From: Sphingomonas citricola
GTDB taxonomy: Bacteria; Pseudomonadota; Alphaproteobacteria; Sphingomonadales; Sphingomonadaceae
DNA: 64,000 bases
Direction: 5' to 3'
Assembly: GCF_019429535.1 (NCBI RefSeq)
Contig: NZ_JAHXZM010000005.1
Location: forward strand, 124,001-188,000
The notes under the pieces were generated by a model. That model made no database searches. It had not been told where the DNA came from and saw only the letters and a program-made list of their open reading frames with translations. Both the position numbers and the translations under genes were made by a program. This document shows positions 40,596 to 48,898 of the stretch, piece after piece (the first letter of the stretch is position 1; every line of letters begins with the position of its first letter).

Positions 40596-41876
40596 TCACA
40601 TCGCCTTCAACAGCTCCGCGATCTCGACGAAGGCGAAGCCGACCGAGCTGTCCGCGATGCCGTAGGGCATGAACAATTTGTCGCCGTGCCGCATCGCGCC
40701 GCAGGTGTAGACGACGTTCGGGACATAACCCTCGCGATCCTGATCGGCGGCGGCGAGGATCGGCTGCTGCGTGCGGCCGATCACCTTTGACGGATCGTCC
40801 TTGTCGAGCAGTGCCGCGCCGATCGAATATTTGCGCATCGCGCCGACGCCGTGCGTCAGCAGCAGCCAGCCCTCGTCGATCTCGATCGGCGGGCCGCAAT
40901 TGCCGATCTGGACGAACTCCCACGGATATTCGGGCTTCAAAATCAATTGCCCGTCGTCCCAGTGCGTCAGGTCGTCGGTCGAGAGCAGGTAGAGATTTTC
41001 GCCGTCCTGCCGCCCGATCGACAGATAGCGTCCGCCGACCTTGCGCGGGAAGAGCGCGATGCCCTTGTTGCGCGCGGCAGTGCCCGTCATCGGCACGAGA
41101 TCGAAGGCGCGGAAATCGCGCGTGCGCAGCAGTTCCGACTGGATCGTCGCGCCGTTGTACGCGGTATAGGTGCCGAGCCACTCGACCTCGCCGTCGTCGT
41201 GCGTGAAGTGGACGAGGCGGAGGTCCTCCAGCCCCTTCGACTGCGCGTCGGTGATCGGGAAGATGACGGTGCCCGACAGCGTGCTGTCGCGGTGGCGATA
41301 GACAGTGACGGGGCCGACGGGCGGCTCCTCCTCGTCGTTGCCGACCGCGTCAGCCGAGGTTGCGAACGGTGGCTCGGGCGCGAGCTTCAGTTCGTTGTCC
41401 TCGCCGATGATGCCCTCGCGGAACGCGACGGAGGAAATATGCCCCTCCCCGACCGAGCGCAGGCTGATCAGAATACGCTGCGATCCCGGTGACATGCCCG
41501 ACTGATCGGGGTGCGGCACCGCGCTGGGGTTCATCAGCGCGGCAGCGGCGTAGCTGTATTCGTGACAGAAATAGGCGCCGATCAGCTGACGCTTCTCGTC
41601 GTCGATCCGGCTGCCGTCGAGCCCGTGCGCCGAGGCGATCTCGTCGTAGCGCGTCATGAAGACGCGTCGCGTCTGCCAATGGCGTGCCTCGAAATCCTTG
41701 AGCACGAGGTCGAGCTGGTCGCGCGTCTGCTGCGCGTCCATCTCGAGCACTTCGTTGATCAGCCGCTGCGACCGGCTGATACCACTGCCATTGGCGAGCC
41801 AGCCGATATGGAACGGCCGCACCACGACGCGCGAAGGGTCGGCGTGCAGACGCAGCCGGTGATTAAACAGGTTCAA
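40596..41876 (-). CDS. Glycoside hydrolase family 130 protein (beta-mannoside phosphorylase type)
   Basis: The 426-residue protein has the five-bladed propeller of GH130: VFMTRYDEIA, HEYSYAAAALMNPSAVPHPDQ, FTHDDGEVEWLGTYTAYNG, GRYLSIGRQDGENLYL, PWEFVQIGNCGPPIEIDEGWLLLTHGVGAMRKYSIGAALLD, and VVYTCGAMRHGDKLFMPYGIAD. GH130 enzymes phosphorolyse beta-mannosides (1,2 or 1,4) or, in some groups, hydrolyse them. Which applies cannot be told from the sequence. It lies 53 bases downstream of the GT4 gene and is probably co-transcribed with it. Confidence 0.87.
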   Translation of the reverse strand: MNLFNHRLRLHADPSRVVVRPFHIGWLANGSGISRSQRLINEVLEMDAQQTRDQLDLVLKDFEARHWQTRRVFMTRYDEIASAHGLDGSRIDDEKRQLIGAYFCHEYSYAAAALMNPSAVPHPDQSGMSPGSQRILISLRSVGEGHISSVAFREGIIGEDNELKLAPEPPFATSADAVGNDEEEPPVGPVTVYRHRDSTLSGTVIFPITDAQSKGLEDLRLVHFTHDDGEVEWLGTYTAYNGATIQSELLRTRDFRAFDLVPMTGTAARNKGIALFPRKVGGRYLSIGRQDGENLYLLSTDDLTHWDDGQLILKPEYPWEFVQIGNCGPPIEIDEGWLLLTHGVGAMRKYSIGAALLDKDDPSKVIGRTQQPILAAADQDREGYVPNVVYTCGAMRHGDKLFMPYGIADSSVGFAFVEIAELLKAM

Positions 41877-41929
41877 CGGGAATACGCCTCGCGATTAACT
41901 CGTCTGTGCGATGCGCACCGCATCATGGA

Positions 41930-44203
41930 TCATGCGGCGACGCGCGCCTTCCCTGCCACGCCTGCCGCCCGCTTTGAAAGCCCCGAAATCGCGCAACTCG
42001 CCAATTGGAGCGCGAGAATGCTCTCCGCGCCCTGGTTGCGGTTGAGCCCGGCAGGCATCAACCCGTCGAAGCAGCCGCCGTCCTTCGCGGTCGCGAGCGG
42101 CAGATCGAGGTCGTTGGCGCCCAAGAACCAGTTGTATGCGCGCGTCGCCTCGGCGAGCCAGCGACGGTCACCGGTCGCGTCGAACGCCGCGGCGCATGCC
42201 TCGACAGTCGCCTGCGCCTCGAGCGGCTGCTGGTCGTAGGGCAAGGGTTCGGCGTAGACACGGCCGAAGCTTTCCGAGCCGACCGCGCGGAAATGCCCCT
42301 CGGGCGAGGTCTGCTTGGTCATGATCCAGGTCAGCGTCTCGATCCCGCAATCGATCAAATCCTGCCGCCCGAGCGCCTTGCCCGCGCGGATCAATCCCTC
42401 GGGCAGGCGCGCGTTATCGTATGCCAGCACGATCTCGAACCAGCCCCATTCGGGCCGGCGCGCCGCGTCGAGCAGCGCCAGATGCTGGTCGGGGAACCGC
42501 TCCAGTATCTCGGTCGCGAGCGGGTGGTTGGGCGATGCCTGCAGCATGGCGGCTGCGCCCAGCATCGCGAACGACTGCGCGCGCGGGCTGCCGAGTTCGA
42601 ACGCGAGGCTCGCGGTCATGTCAAACATCATCGTCGCCCAGTCGCGGTGCTTGGGCTCTGCCGCATCGCGCGCGGTGACGCCGAGCGCCCAGAGCGTGCG
42701 GCCGTTCGAATCCTCCGATCCCACGTCCTCGCACCAGGTCCGGTCGAAGTTCATGAAGTTGCGGAAGCGCCGGCGATCGGGGTTCCAGGCATATTGCACG
42801 AACGAGGCGTAGATCGTGACCCACTTGTCGCGCACGATCGGGTCGACGTCGGCCATCTGGCTCATCAGGATGAGCGCGCGGGCGTTGTCGTCGATGCAAT
42901 AGCCGTGGCGGCGGTCGGGGATCGAGAAGATCGAATGCTGGAGCATCCCTGTCGAGTCGCTCATCCGCTCAACCGCGGCGAGATCGGGGGCCAGCACCTT
43001 TGGGTCCGCGGCCGCACCCGCCGACAGGCGTTTGGGCTGCGCGTTGATGCTGCGTGCGACTTCGGTCATGGCCTTCTCCGCGACGGCGGGCCAGATCATC
43101 GTACGCCCCCGTGCATAGGCGCGCTGCGAGAGTCTGCCCAGGTTGCGCTCGCTGCCGAGCAGGTCGTTGATCTCGCGCGCGAACGCGGCGACATCCTTGA
43201 AATCGACGAGAACGCCGTGGCCGTCGGCCAGGATCTCGGTCGCGTGAACGTAGGGCGTGGATACCACCGCCTTGCCGACGCCGACCGCGTAGGAGAGCGT
43301 GCCGCTCGTAATCTGCGCGGGGTTGAGATACGGCGTCGCGTAGATGTCGGCGGCCTGGAGATAATCGATCAGGTCGTCGTGATCGACGAAGGCGTCGATG
43401 AACGCGACGTTGTGATCGACGCCCAGGTCGGCCGCCAGCGCCTTCAACCGGTCGCGATACGCCTCGCCCTCGTGCGCGACGAGGCTGGGGTGCGTCGCGC
43501 CGAGCACGACATAGGCCGCGTCGGGGTGTTTCGCGACGACCGCGGGCATCGCCTCGATCACCGTCTCGATCCCCTTGCCGGGGCTGAGCAGTCCGAAGGT
43601 CAGGATGATGCGCTTGCCCTGCCAGCCGAAGCGCGCCTTGAACGTGTCGGGCGAGACGAAAGTGCGGTCGGGAACGCCGTGCGGGATGACCGAGATCGAC
43701 GACGGGTTGGCGCCGTAAACGCGCTGCAGGATGTCGCGACCGCGCTCGGCCATGACGATCACCTTGGCGGCGCGGCGCAGCAGCCCCTCGAGCACCGCGC
43801 GCTCCTGCGTGCCGGGTTTTTCGAGCACGGTGTGGAGCGTCACGATCAAGGGCACGGTGGTGCGGTCGATCAGTTCGAGGATGTGCGCGCCCGCGTCGCC
43901 ACCGTAGATGCCGTATTCGTGCTGAATCCACAGCGCCTGCGCGCCGCTCGCCTCGATTGCGCGCGCGGTCGCGATATAGGCGGCGCGGTCGTGTTGCGGG
44001 ATCGCGGCGGTCACCGCCTCGGGATAATCGTAGCGGCCGGGATGGTCGTCCATCGCGTAGACGTCGACGCGCAGGTCGGGATAACGCTTTCGCAGGGCCT
44101 CGTACGTGTCGGTCGTGAACGTGGCGATGCCGCACTTACGCGGCAGGAAATTCCCGATCAGGGCGATGTGCTTGACCGCGCCCGGCTCGACCGACTGCTT
44201 CAT
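41930..44203 (-). CDS. GT4 glycosyltransferase with a C-terminal alpha-helical domain
   Basis: Residues 1-395 of this 757-residue protein are a GT-B fold GT4 enzyme: IALIGNFLPRKCGIATFT at the start, TFGLLSPGKGIETVIEAMP, and the donor site YLNPAQITSGTLSYAVGVGKAVVSTPY. Residues about 420-740 form a helical domain with HGYCIDDNARALILMSQM and DRRRFRNFMNFDRTW, seen in proteins encoded next to GH130 genes. The ATG at 44203 is preferred because the GT fold begins soon after; 14 further residues are possible upstream. With GH130 it likely makes or recycles a mannose- or glucose-type oligosaccharide. Confidence 0.85.
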   Translation of the reverse strand: MKQSVEPGAVKHIALIGNFLPRKCGIATFTTDTYEALRKRYPDLRVDVYAMDDHPGRYDYPEAVTAAIPQHDRAAYIATARAIEASGAQALWIQHEYGIYGGDAGAHILELIDRTTVPLIVTLHTVLEKPGTQERAVLEGLLRRAAKVIVMAERGRDILQRVYGANPSSISVIPHGVPDRTFVSPDTFKARFGWQGKRIILTFGLLSPGKGIETVIEAMPAVVAKHPDAAYVVLGATHPSLVAHEGEAYRDRLKALAADLGVDHNVAFIDAFVDHDDLIDYLQAADIYATPYLNPAQITSGTLSYAVGVGKAVVSTPYVHATEILADGHGVLVDFKDVAAFAREINDLLGSERNLGRLSQRAYARGRTMIWPAVAEKAMTEVARSINAQPKRLSAGAAADPKVLAPDLAAVERMSDSTGMLQHSIFSIPDRRHGYCIDDNARALILMSQMADVDPIVRDKWVTIYASFVQYAWNPDRRRFRNFMNFDRTWCEDVGSEDSNGRTLWALGVTARDAAEPKHRDWATMMFDMTASLAFELGSPRAQSFAMLGAAAMLQASPNHPLATEILERFPDQHLALLDAARRPEWGWFEIVLAYDNARLPEGLIRAGKALGRQDLIDCGIETLTWIMTKQTSPEGHFRAVGSESFGRVYAEPLPYDQQPLEAQATVEACAAAFDATGDRRWLAEATRAYNWFLGANDLDLPLATAKDGGCFDGLMPAGLNRNQGAESILALQLASCAISGLSKRAAGVAGKARVAA

Positions 44204-44266
44204 CCTTCTACCTTTGCTGAACCCGCAGCCGTCATGACGGACCACCGCTTGGCTTCATCAACGGGC

Positions 44267-44330
44267 AGATGGCAGTTTGGTTGCACTGGCATTTATTGCA
44301 GCGCAACAAGACATTTCTACCAGATGGCAG
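44267..44330 (-). promoter_or_regulatory. Two direct repeats upstream of the GT4-GH130 operon
   Basis: The 10-mer CAGATGGCAG occurs at 44267-44276 and 44321-44330 in the same orientation, 54 bases apart, close to five helical turns. Between them the DNA is AT-richer than its surroundings and has TTGC...GCAA arms (44281-44306). This fits a pair of operator sites around the promoter of the GT4 gene, which starts at 44203. Confidence 0.45.
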
Positions 44331-44334
44331 AACG

Positions 44335-44787
44335 TTAGCCGCGCCCGCGGTAGCCCGGAACGCCCTGATCGGGCAGCCACAGCCCCTCGGGCGGCGTGCC
44401 CGATTGCCAGAACACGTCGATCGGCATGCCGCCGCGCGGGTACCAGTAACCGCCGATGCGCAGCCAGCGCGGCCGCATCTCGCGGAACAGCCGCTCACCG
44501 ATGCCGACGGTGCAATCCTCGTGAAACGCATTGTGGTTGCGGAAGGAGCCGAGGAAGAGCTTGAGCGACTTCGACTCGACGATCGTCTCGTCGGGTACGT
44601 AGTCGATCACGAGGTGCGCGAAATCGGGCTGGCTCGTCACCGGGCACAGCGAGGTGAACTCGGGCTGGGTGAAGCGGATCAGATAGGTCTGCTGCGGGCG
44701 CGGGTTGGGGACGTAGTCGAGCACCGCCTCCTCCGGCGAGGTGGGGAGCGGGACCGGCTGACCGAGATGGGTGGGAGCGAGCGTCAT
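44335..44787 (-). CDS. queF: NADPH-dependent 7-cyano-7-deazaguanine reductase (QueF)
   Basis: QueF reduces preQ0 to preQ1 for queuosine in tRNA. The 150-residue unimodular protein has the catalytic Cys in [17 protein letters not shown] (about 49), the conserved Asp in the same segment, the NADPH motif [20 protein letters not shown] and [19 protein letters not shown]-like end. The ATG at 44787 matches homologues; upstream residues do not. It is divergent from ileS. No other queuosine gene is in the window. Confidence 0.93.
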   Translation of the reverse strand: MTLAPTHLGQPVPLPTSPEEAVLDYVPNPRPQQTYLIRFTQPEFTSLCPVTSQPDFAHLVIDYVPDETIVESKSLKLFLGSFRNHNAFHEDCTVGIGERLFREMRPRWLRIGGYWYPRGGMPIDVFWQSGTPPEGLWLPDQGVPGYRGRG

Positions 44788-44870
44788 GCGCGCCAGATAG
44801 GAACCGCTGCCGCCCGCGTCACCTGCCCGTTTGTTTCGCGGCACGGCTCGCGCTAAGGCGCTCGCCGATC

Positions 44871-47792
44871 ATGGCCGACCAACCCGACACCAAGCGCGAC
44901 TGGCGCGACACCGTCTTCCTGCCGAAGACTGATTTCCCGATGAAGGCAGGGCTCGCGCAGAAGGAGCCCGCGATCCTCGCGCGGTGGCAGCAGATGGGGC
45001 TGTACGACCGGCTGCGCCACGAGCGTGCCGGGCGCGAGCGCTGGATCCTGCACGACGGCCCGCCCTACGCCAACGGCGACATCCACATGGGCCACGCGAT
45101 GAACAAGGTGCTGAAGGATGTGATCGTCCGCAGCCGTTCGCTGATGGGATACGACGCGCCCTACGTGCCCGGCTGGGATTGCCACGGCCTGCCGATCGAG
45201 TGGAAGGTCGAGGAAGCCTATCGCGCGAAGAAGCTCGACAAGGACCAGGTGCCGGTCGACCAGTTCCGCGCCGAATGCCGCGCCTACGCCAACAAATGGG
45301 TCGCGGTGCAGGCGGACGAGTTCCAGCGTCTGGGCGTGATGGGCGACTGGGCGGACCCGTATCTGACGATGAAGTACGAGGCCGAGGCGACGATCGCGGG
45401 CGAGCTGTTGAAGTTTGCAGAGAGTGGCCAGCTCTATCGCGGCGCGAAGCCGGTGATGTGGAGCCCGGTCGAGAAGACCGCGCTCGCCGAGGCCGAGGTT
45501 GAATATGAGGACGTAGTGTCGACGCAGATCGACGTGGCGTTCGAGATCACGGAGGCGCCCAACGCGCCCGAGCTGGTCGGCGCGCACGCGGTCATCTGGA
45601 CGACGACGCCGTGGACGATCCCGGTCAACCAGGCGTTGGCGTACGGGGAGGATGTACATTACCACGTCTTCCAAGATGAAAACGGACGGCGCTTCCTGCT
45701 AGCTTTTGATTTAAAGGAGCAGTTCGAGCAGCGCTCAGGGCTAAGTCTAACGACAGTTCCAGACTCGATCGACGATGATGTCTCCGATCTGCGGAAGATC
45801 GCTGATCGACAGGTCTCAGGCTCGCAACTCGCCGGCGCGCTCGCCCGTCACCCGATGCATCACCTCGGCGGATTCTTCGCCAAGCCGCGACCGTTGCTGC
45901 CGGGCGACTTCGTGACCACCGACGCCGGCACCGGGCTCGTCCACATGGCGCCCGACCACGGCGAGGACGACTTCCTGCTGTGCAAGCAGTACGGGATCGA
46001 GCCGGTATTCGCGGTCGACGGCGCGGGCTTCTACCGCGCGGACTGGGCGTGGCTGGGCGGCCAGGGTAGCGTCATCAACAAGAAGTTCGTGTCGGCCGAG
46101 GGCCCGATCTGCGCCGACCTGCGCGCGGCGGGGGCGCTGCTGGCGGCGTCGGACGATTTCAAGCACTCCTACCCGCATTCGTGGCGCTCGAAGGCGAAGG
46201 TGATCCAGCGCGCGACGCCGCAATGGTTCATCCCGATGGACGTGCCGGCGGGTCAGGCGCGTGCGGCGGGGATCGCGGGGGAGCAGGATCAGGCGGACCG
46301 TGGCGCGCAGCCCCTCTCCCAACCCTCTCCCCAGCGGGGAGAGGGCATTGGCGGCGACAATGCCCCCACCCTGCGCAACCTCGCGCTCGACGCGATCGCG
46401 CGGACGCGCTGGGTGCCGGCGCGCGCCGAGAACCGCATCACCGCGATGGTCGAGGGACGCCCCGACTGGGTGATCTCGCGCCAGCGTGCCTGGGGCGTGC
46501 CGATCGCGCTCTACGTCCACCGTGCTACGGGTCAGTATCTCGCCGACGCTGCGGTCAACGCGCGCATCCTCGATGCGTTCAAGGCAGGCGGCGCGGACGC
46601 GTGGTTCACCGCCGACCACCAGCAGTTGCTTGGTGATCAATATGACCTGGCCGAATACGAGCCGGTCAACGACATCCTCGACGTGTGGTTCGACTCAGGC
46701 TCGACCCACGCCTTCGTCGTCGAGGCGCGCTACGGAGAGGGCACGCGCGCCAACCTGTACGTCGAAGGGTCGGACCAGCATCGCGGCTGGTTCCAGTCGT
46801 CGCTGCTGGAAAGCTGCGGCACGCGCGGGCGTGCGCCGTACGACGCGGTGCTGACGCACGGCTTCGCGCTCGACGGCAAGGGGCGCAAGATGTCCAAATC
46901 GCTCGGCAACGTCGTCGATCCGCTCAAGATCATCGGCGAGAGCGGCGCGGACATCCTGCGGCTGTGGGCGGTGTCGACCGATTATTTCGACGACATCCGG
47001 ATCGGCAAGGAAGTGCTGGCGACCGCGTCGGACGCGTATCGCAAGCTGCGCAACACGTTCCGCTACCTGCTCGGCGCACTCGACGGCTTCACCGACGACG
47101 AGCGCGTCGCGGTGGCGGACATGCCCGAGCTCGAGCGCTACGTGCTCCACCTGCTCCATAAGCTCGACTTGGAGCTGCGTAGCGCAGTGGACGCGTTCGA
47201 GTTCAACCGCTACACCCGCGCGCTGACCGATTTCTGCAACGAGGATCTGTCGGCGTTCTTCTTCGACGTACGCAAGGACTCGCTCTACTGCGACGCAGCC
47301 AGCGACGTGAAGCGGCGCGCGTACCGGACCGTGCTCGACACCTTGTTCCACGCGCTTGTCCGCTACGCGGCCCCGGTGCTGGTGTTCACCGCCGAGGAGG
47401 TGTGGCAGGCACGCTTCCCCGACGCTGAAACGTCGGTCCACCTGCTCGAATGGCCCGAACTGCCCGAGCAGGCGGCGGAGGATATCGCGCAGCGCTGGCA
47501 CGAGGTGCGCAAGCTTCGTGAGCGCGTGACCGAGGCGATCGAGCCGCTCAGGCGCGAGAAGACGGTGCGATCGAGCCTGGAGGCAGAGGTAACGGTGCCC
47601 GAGGCTCCGCTGCCCGCCGACGCGCTCGCCGAGGTGTTCATCGTCGCGAAGGTGAGCGAGGCGGGCACGGTCGACGTCGCGCGGACCGATTACCACAAGT
47701 GCGGGCGCTGCTGGCGGCACCTGCCCGAGGTGGACGAGGACGGCGACCTGTGTGCGCGTTGTGAGCAGGTCGTGGCCGAGGTGGCGGCATGA
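44871..47792 (+). CDS. ileS: Isoleucyl-tRNA synthetase, with inserted repeat
   Basis: The 973-residue class I synthetase has the HIGH-type motif NGDIHMGHAMNK (about 66-77), the CP1 editing domain with TTPWTIPVNQAL and GTGLVHMAPDHGEDDF, KMSKS at about 681-685 (KGRKMSKSLGN), and the C-terminal zinc site CGRCWRH...CARCEQ. Two oddities: residues about 260-320 are encoded by AT-richer DNA with rare codons, and residues about 462-498 are an insertion that contains a translated palindromic repeat (PLSQPSPQRGEG). The catalytic motifs are intact. It overlaps lspA (ATGA). Confidence 0.96.
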   Translation: MADQPDTKRDWRDTVFLPKTDFPMKAGLAQKEPAILARWQQMGLYDRLRHERAGRERWILHDGPPYANGDIHMGHAMNKVLKDVIVRSRSLMGYDAPYVPGWDCHGLPIEWKVEEAYRAKKLDKDQVPVDQFRAECRAYANKWVAVQADEFQRLGVMGDWADPYLTMKYEAEATIAGELLKFAESGQLYRGAKPVMWSPVEKTALAEAEVEYEDVVSTQIDVAFEITEAPNAPELVGAHAVIWTTTPWTIPVNQALAYGEDVHYHVFQDENGRRFLLAFDLKEQFEQRSGLSLTTVPDSIDDDVSDLRKIADRQVSGSQLAGALARHPMHHLGGFFAKPRPLLPGDFVTTDAGTGLVHMAPDHGEDDFLLCKQYGIEPVFAVDGAGFYRADWAWLGGQGSVINKKFVSAEGPICADLRAAGALLAASDDFKHSYPHSWRSKAKVIQRATPQWFIPMDVPAGQARAAGIAGEQDQADRGAQPLSQPSPQRGEGIGGDNAPTLRNLALDAIARTRWVPARAENRITAMVEGRPDWVISRQRAWGVPIALYVHRATGQYLADAAVNARILDAFKAGGADAWFTADHQQLLGDQYDLAEYEPVNDILDVWFDSGSTHAFVVEARYGEGTRANLYVEGSDQHRGWFQSSLLESCGTRGRAPYDAVLTHGFALDGKGRKMSKSLGNVVDPLKIIGESGADILRLWAVSTDYFDDIRIGKEVLATASDAYRKLRNTFRYLLGALDGFTDDERVAVADMPELERYVLHLLHKLDLELRSAVDAFEFNRYTRALTDFCNEDLSAFFFDVRKDSLYCDAASDVKRRAYRTVLDTLFHALVRYAAPVLVFTAEEVWQARFPDAETSVHLLEWPELPEQAAEDIAQRWHEVRKLRERVTEAIEPLRREKTVRSSLEAEVTVPEAPLPADALAEVFIVAKVSEAGTVDVARTDYHKCGRCWRHLPEVDEDGDLCARCEQVVAEVAA
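46310..46346 (+). repeat. Palindromic repeat (family A) in frame within ileS
   Basis: GCCCCTCTCCC is followed by a perfect 10-bp stem, ccctctcccc / ggggagaggg (46323-46332 and 46336-46345), loop agc. It is read as PLSQPSPQRGEG without a stop or frameshift. A related copy lies at 12717-12751. Confidence 0.75.
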
Positions 47793-48313
47793 CGCGGGTG
47801 ACGCCGCGCGCGGGACTGGTGCTCGCCGCCATCGTGCTGGTGGTCGATCAACTGGTGAAGTGGCTCGTCACCGGGCCGCTCGGGCTGAACTTCCTCGGCG
47901 CGTCGCGCACGATCCTGCCGATCTTCGACCTGCGCTTCGTGCAGAACAACGGCGTGTCGCTTGGGCTTCTGCGTGCGGAGACGGCGACGACGCGCTGGGT
48001 GCTGGTCGCGTTCACCGCCGCGATCGCGATCGCGGTGGCGGTGTGGATGTGGCGCGAACCCAAGCGCGGCGACCAGCTCGCGCTCGGGCTGGTGCTGGGC
48101 GGCGCGATCGGCAACATCCTCGATCGCGTCCGGCTGGGCTACGTGGTCGATTTCGCCGACTTGCACTTTGGCGAGTGGCGACCGTTCCTCGTCTTCAACA
48201 TCGCCGACGCGGCGATTACGATCGGCGTGCTGATTCTGCTGGTGCGCGCGCTCGTGATCCGCGACAAGCCGGACGAGATTGCGAAGAATTCCTCGGAGAA
48301 CGTACATGCGTAA
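47789..48313 (+). CDS. lspA: Signal peptidase II (lipoprotein signal peptidase)
   Basis: LspA removes signal peptides from lipid-modified prolipoproteins. The 174-residue protein has four membrane helices and the aspartyl protease motifs: VVDQLVKW near the start, FVQNNGVSLGLL, GGAIGNILDRVRLGYVVDFADLHFG (first catalytic Asp) and FNIADAAITIGV (second Asp). It starts within ileS (ATGA) and its last codons overlap the next gene, whose product is itself a lipoprotein. Confidence 0.95.
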   Translation: MTRVTPRAGLVLAAIVLVVDQLVKWLVTGPLGLNFLGASRTILPIFDLRFVQNNGVSLGLLRAETATTRWVLVAFTAAIAIAVAVWMWREPKRGDQLALGLVLGGAIGNILDRVRLGYVVDFADLHFGEWRPFLVFNIADAAITIGVLILLVRALVIRDKPDEIAKNSSENVHA

Positions 48314-48782
48314 GTTGGTGGTCGTGGGCGCGGCACTCGCCGCGGTGGCGTCGCTGTCGGCGTGCGGCAAGCGCGGGTACGACCGCGCACGGCCCGACGA
48401 ATTCGCGGTCGCGCGCCAGGCGCCGCTGGTGATCCCGCCCGATTTCTCGCTGGTGCCGCCGCAGCCGGGTGCCGCACGCACGCAGGGGACGAACACGCAG
48501 GGCCAGACGCTGGAGGCACTGTTCGGCACCCCCGCACCGCGCAGCCAGGCCGAGGCGGGCGTAGTCGATCAGGCAGGTGGCGACGTCGCGCAGCCCGGTA
48601 TCCGCAGCGCGGTCGGCGATCCGCAGACCAACGTGATCGACAAGGGCCAGACAACGCGCGACATCATCGCCGCGCCGCAGGGCGACGGTCAGGGCGCGCG
48701 CGCGGTCGCGGGCGGTGCACAGGCCGGCGCGACGCAGGCGACCGCCCCCTCGCCCGCCGCGACCCCGACGCCGCAGCCGTAA
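48306..48782 (+). CDS. DUF3035 lipoprotein
   Basis: A 158-residue protein with a lipoprotein signal ending in LSAC (Cys at about residue 20), then a Pro/Gln/Ala-rich, probably disordered chain. The segment RPDEFAVARQAPLVIPPDFSLVPPQPGA is the DUF3035 core, a small lipoprotein regularly encoded behind lspA in alphaproteobacteria. It starts 8 bases before the lspA stop. Function unknown; probably an outer-membrane or BAM-associated accessory. Confidence 0.83.
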   Translation: MRKLVVVGAALAAVASLSACGKRGYDRARPDEFAVARQAPLVIPPDFSLVPPQPGAARTQGTNTQGQTLEALFGTPAPRSQAEAGVVDQAGGDVAQPGIRSAVGDPQTNVIDKGQTTRDIIAAPQGDGQGARAVAGGAQAGATQATAPSPAATPTPQP

Positions 48783-48833
48783 ACGGCGCGGCGCATCGTC
48801 GCCGCCACCGGATCACGTTACGAAACCTCGCTG

Positions 48834-48864
48834 GACGGGAAGAGCGCCGCGAGCGTCCCGTCCC
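48834..48864. terminator. Hairpin between DUF3035 and metC
   Basis: Inverted repeat ggacggga / tcccgtcc with a 15-base GC-rich loop in the 116-base gap between convergent genes. Long loop and no T-run make it a weak terminator call. Confidence 0.3.
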
Positions 48865-48898
48865 GCTTAGCCATGCCGGAAGCGCCTCAGCTCCTGCC

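Noticed and set aside
42005-44338. A 777-codon open frame on the plus strand
   Set aside because: Antisense to the GT4 gene, whose motifs are clear. No recognisable domain in the plus-strand product.
46236-46370. Frameshift or assembly error in ileS
   Set aside because: The insert keeps the frame, has no stop, and matches a repeat family present elsewhere in the window, so a repeat insertion explains it better.
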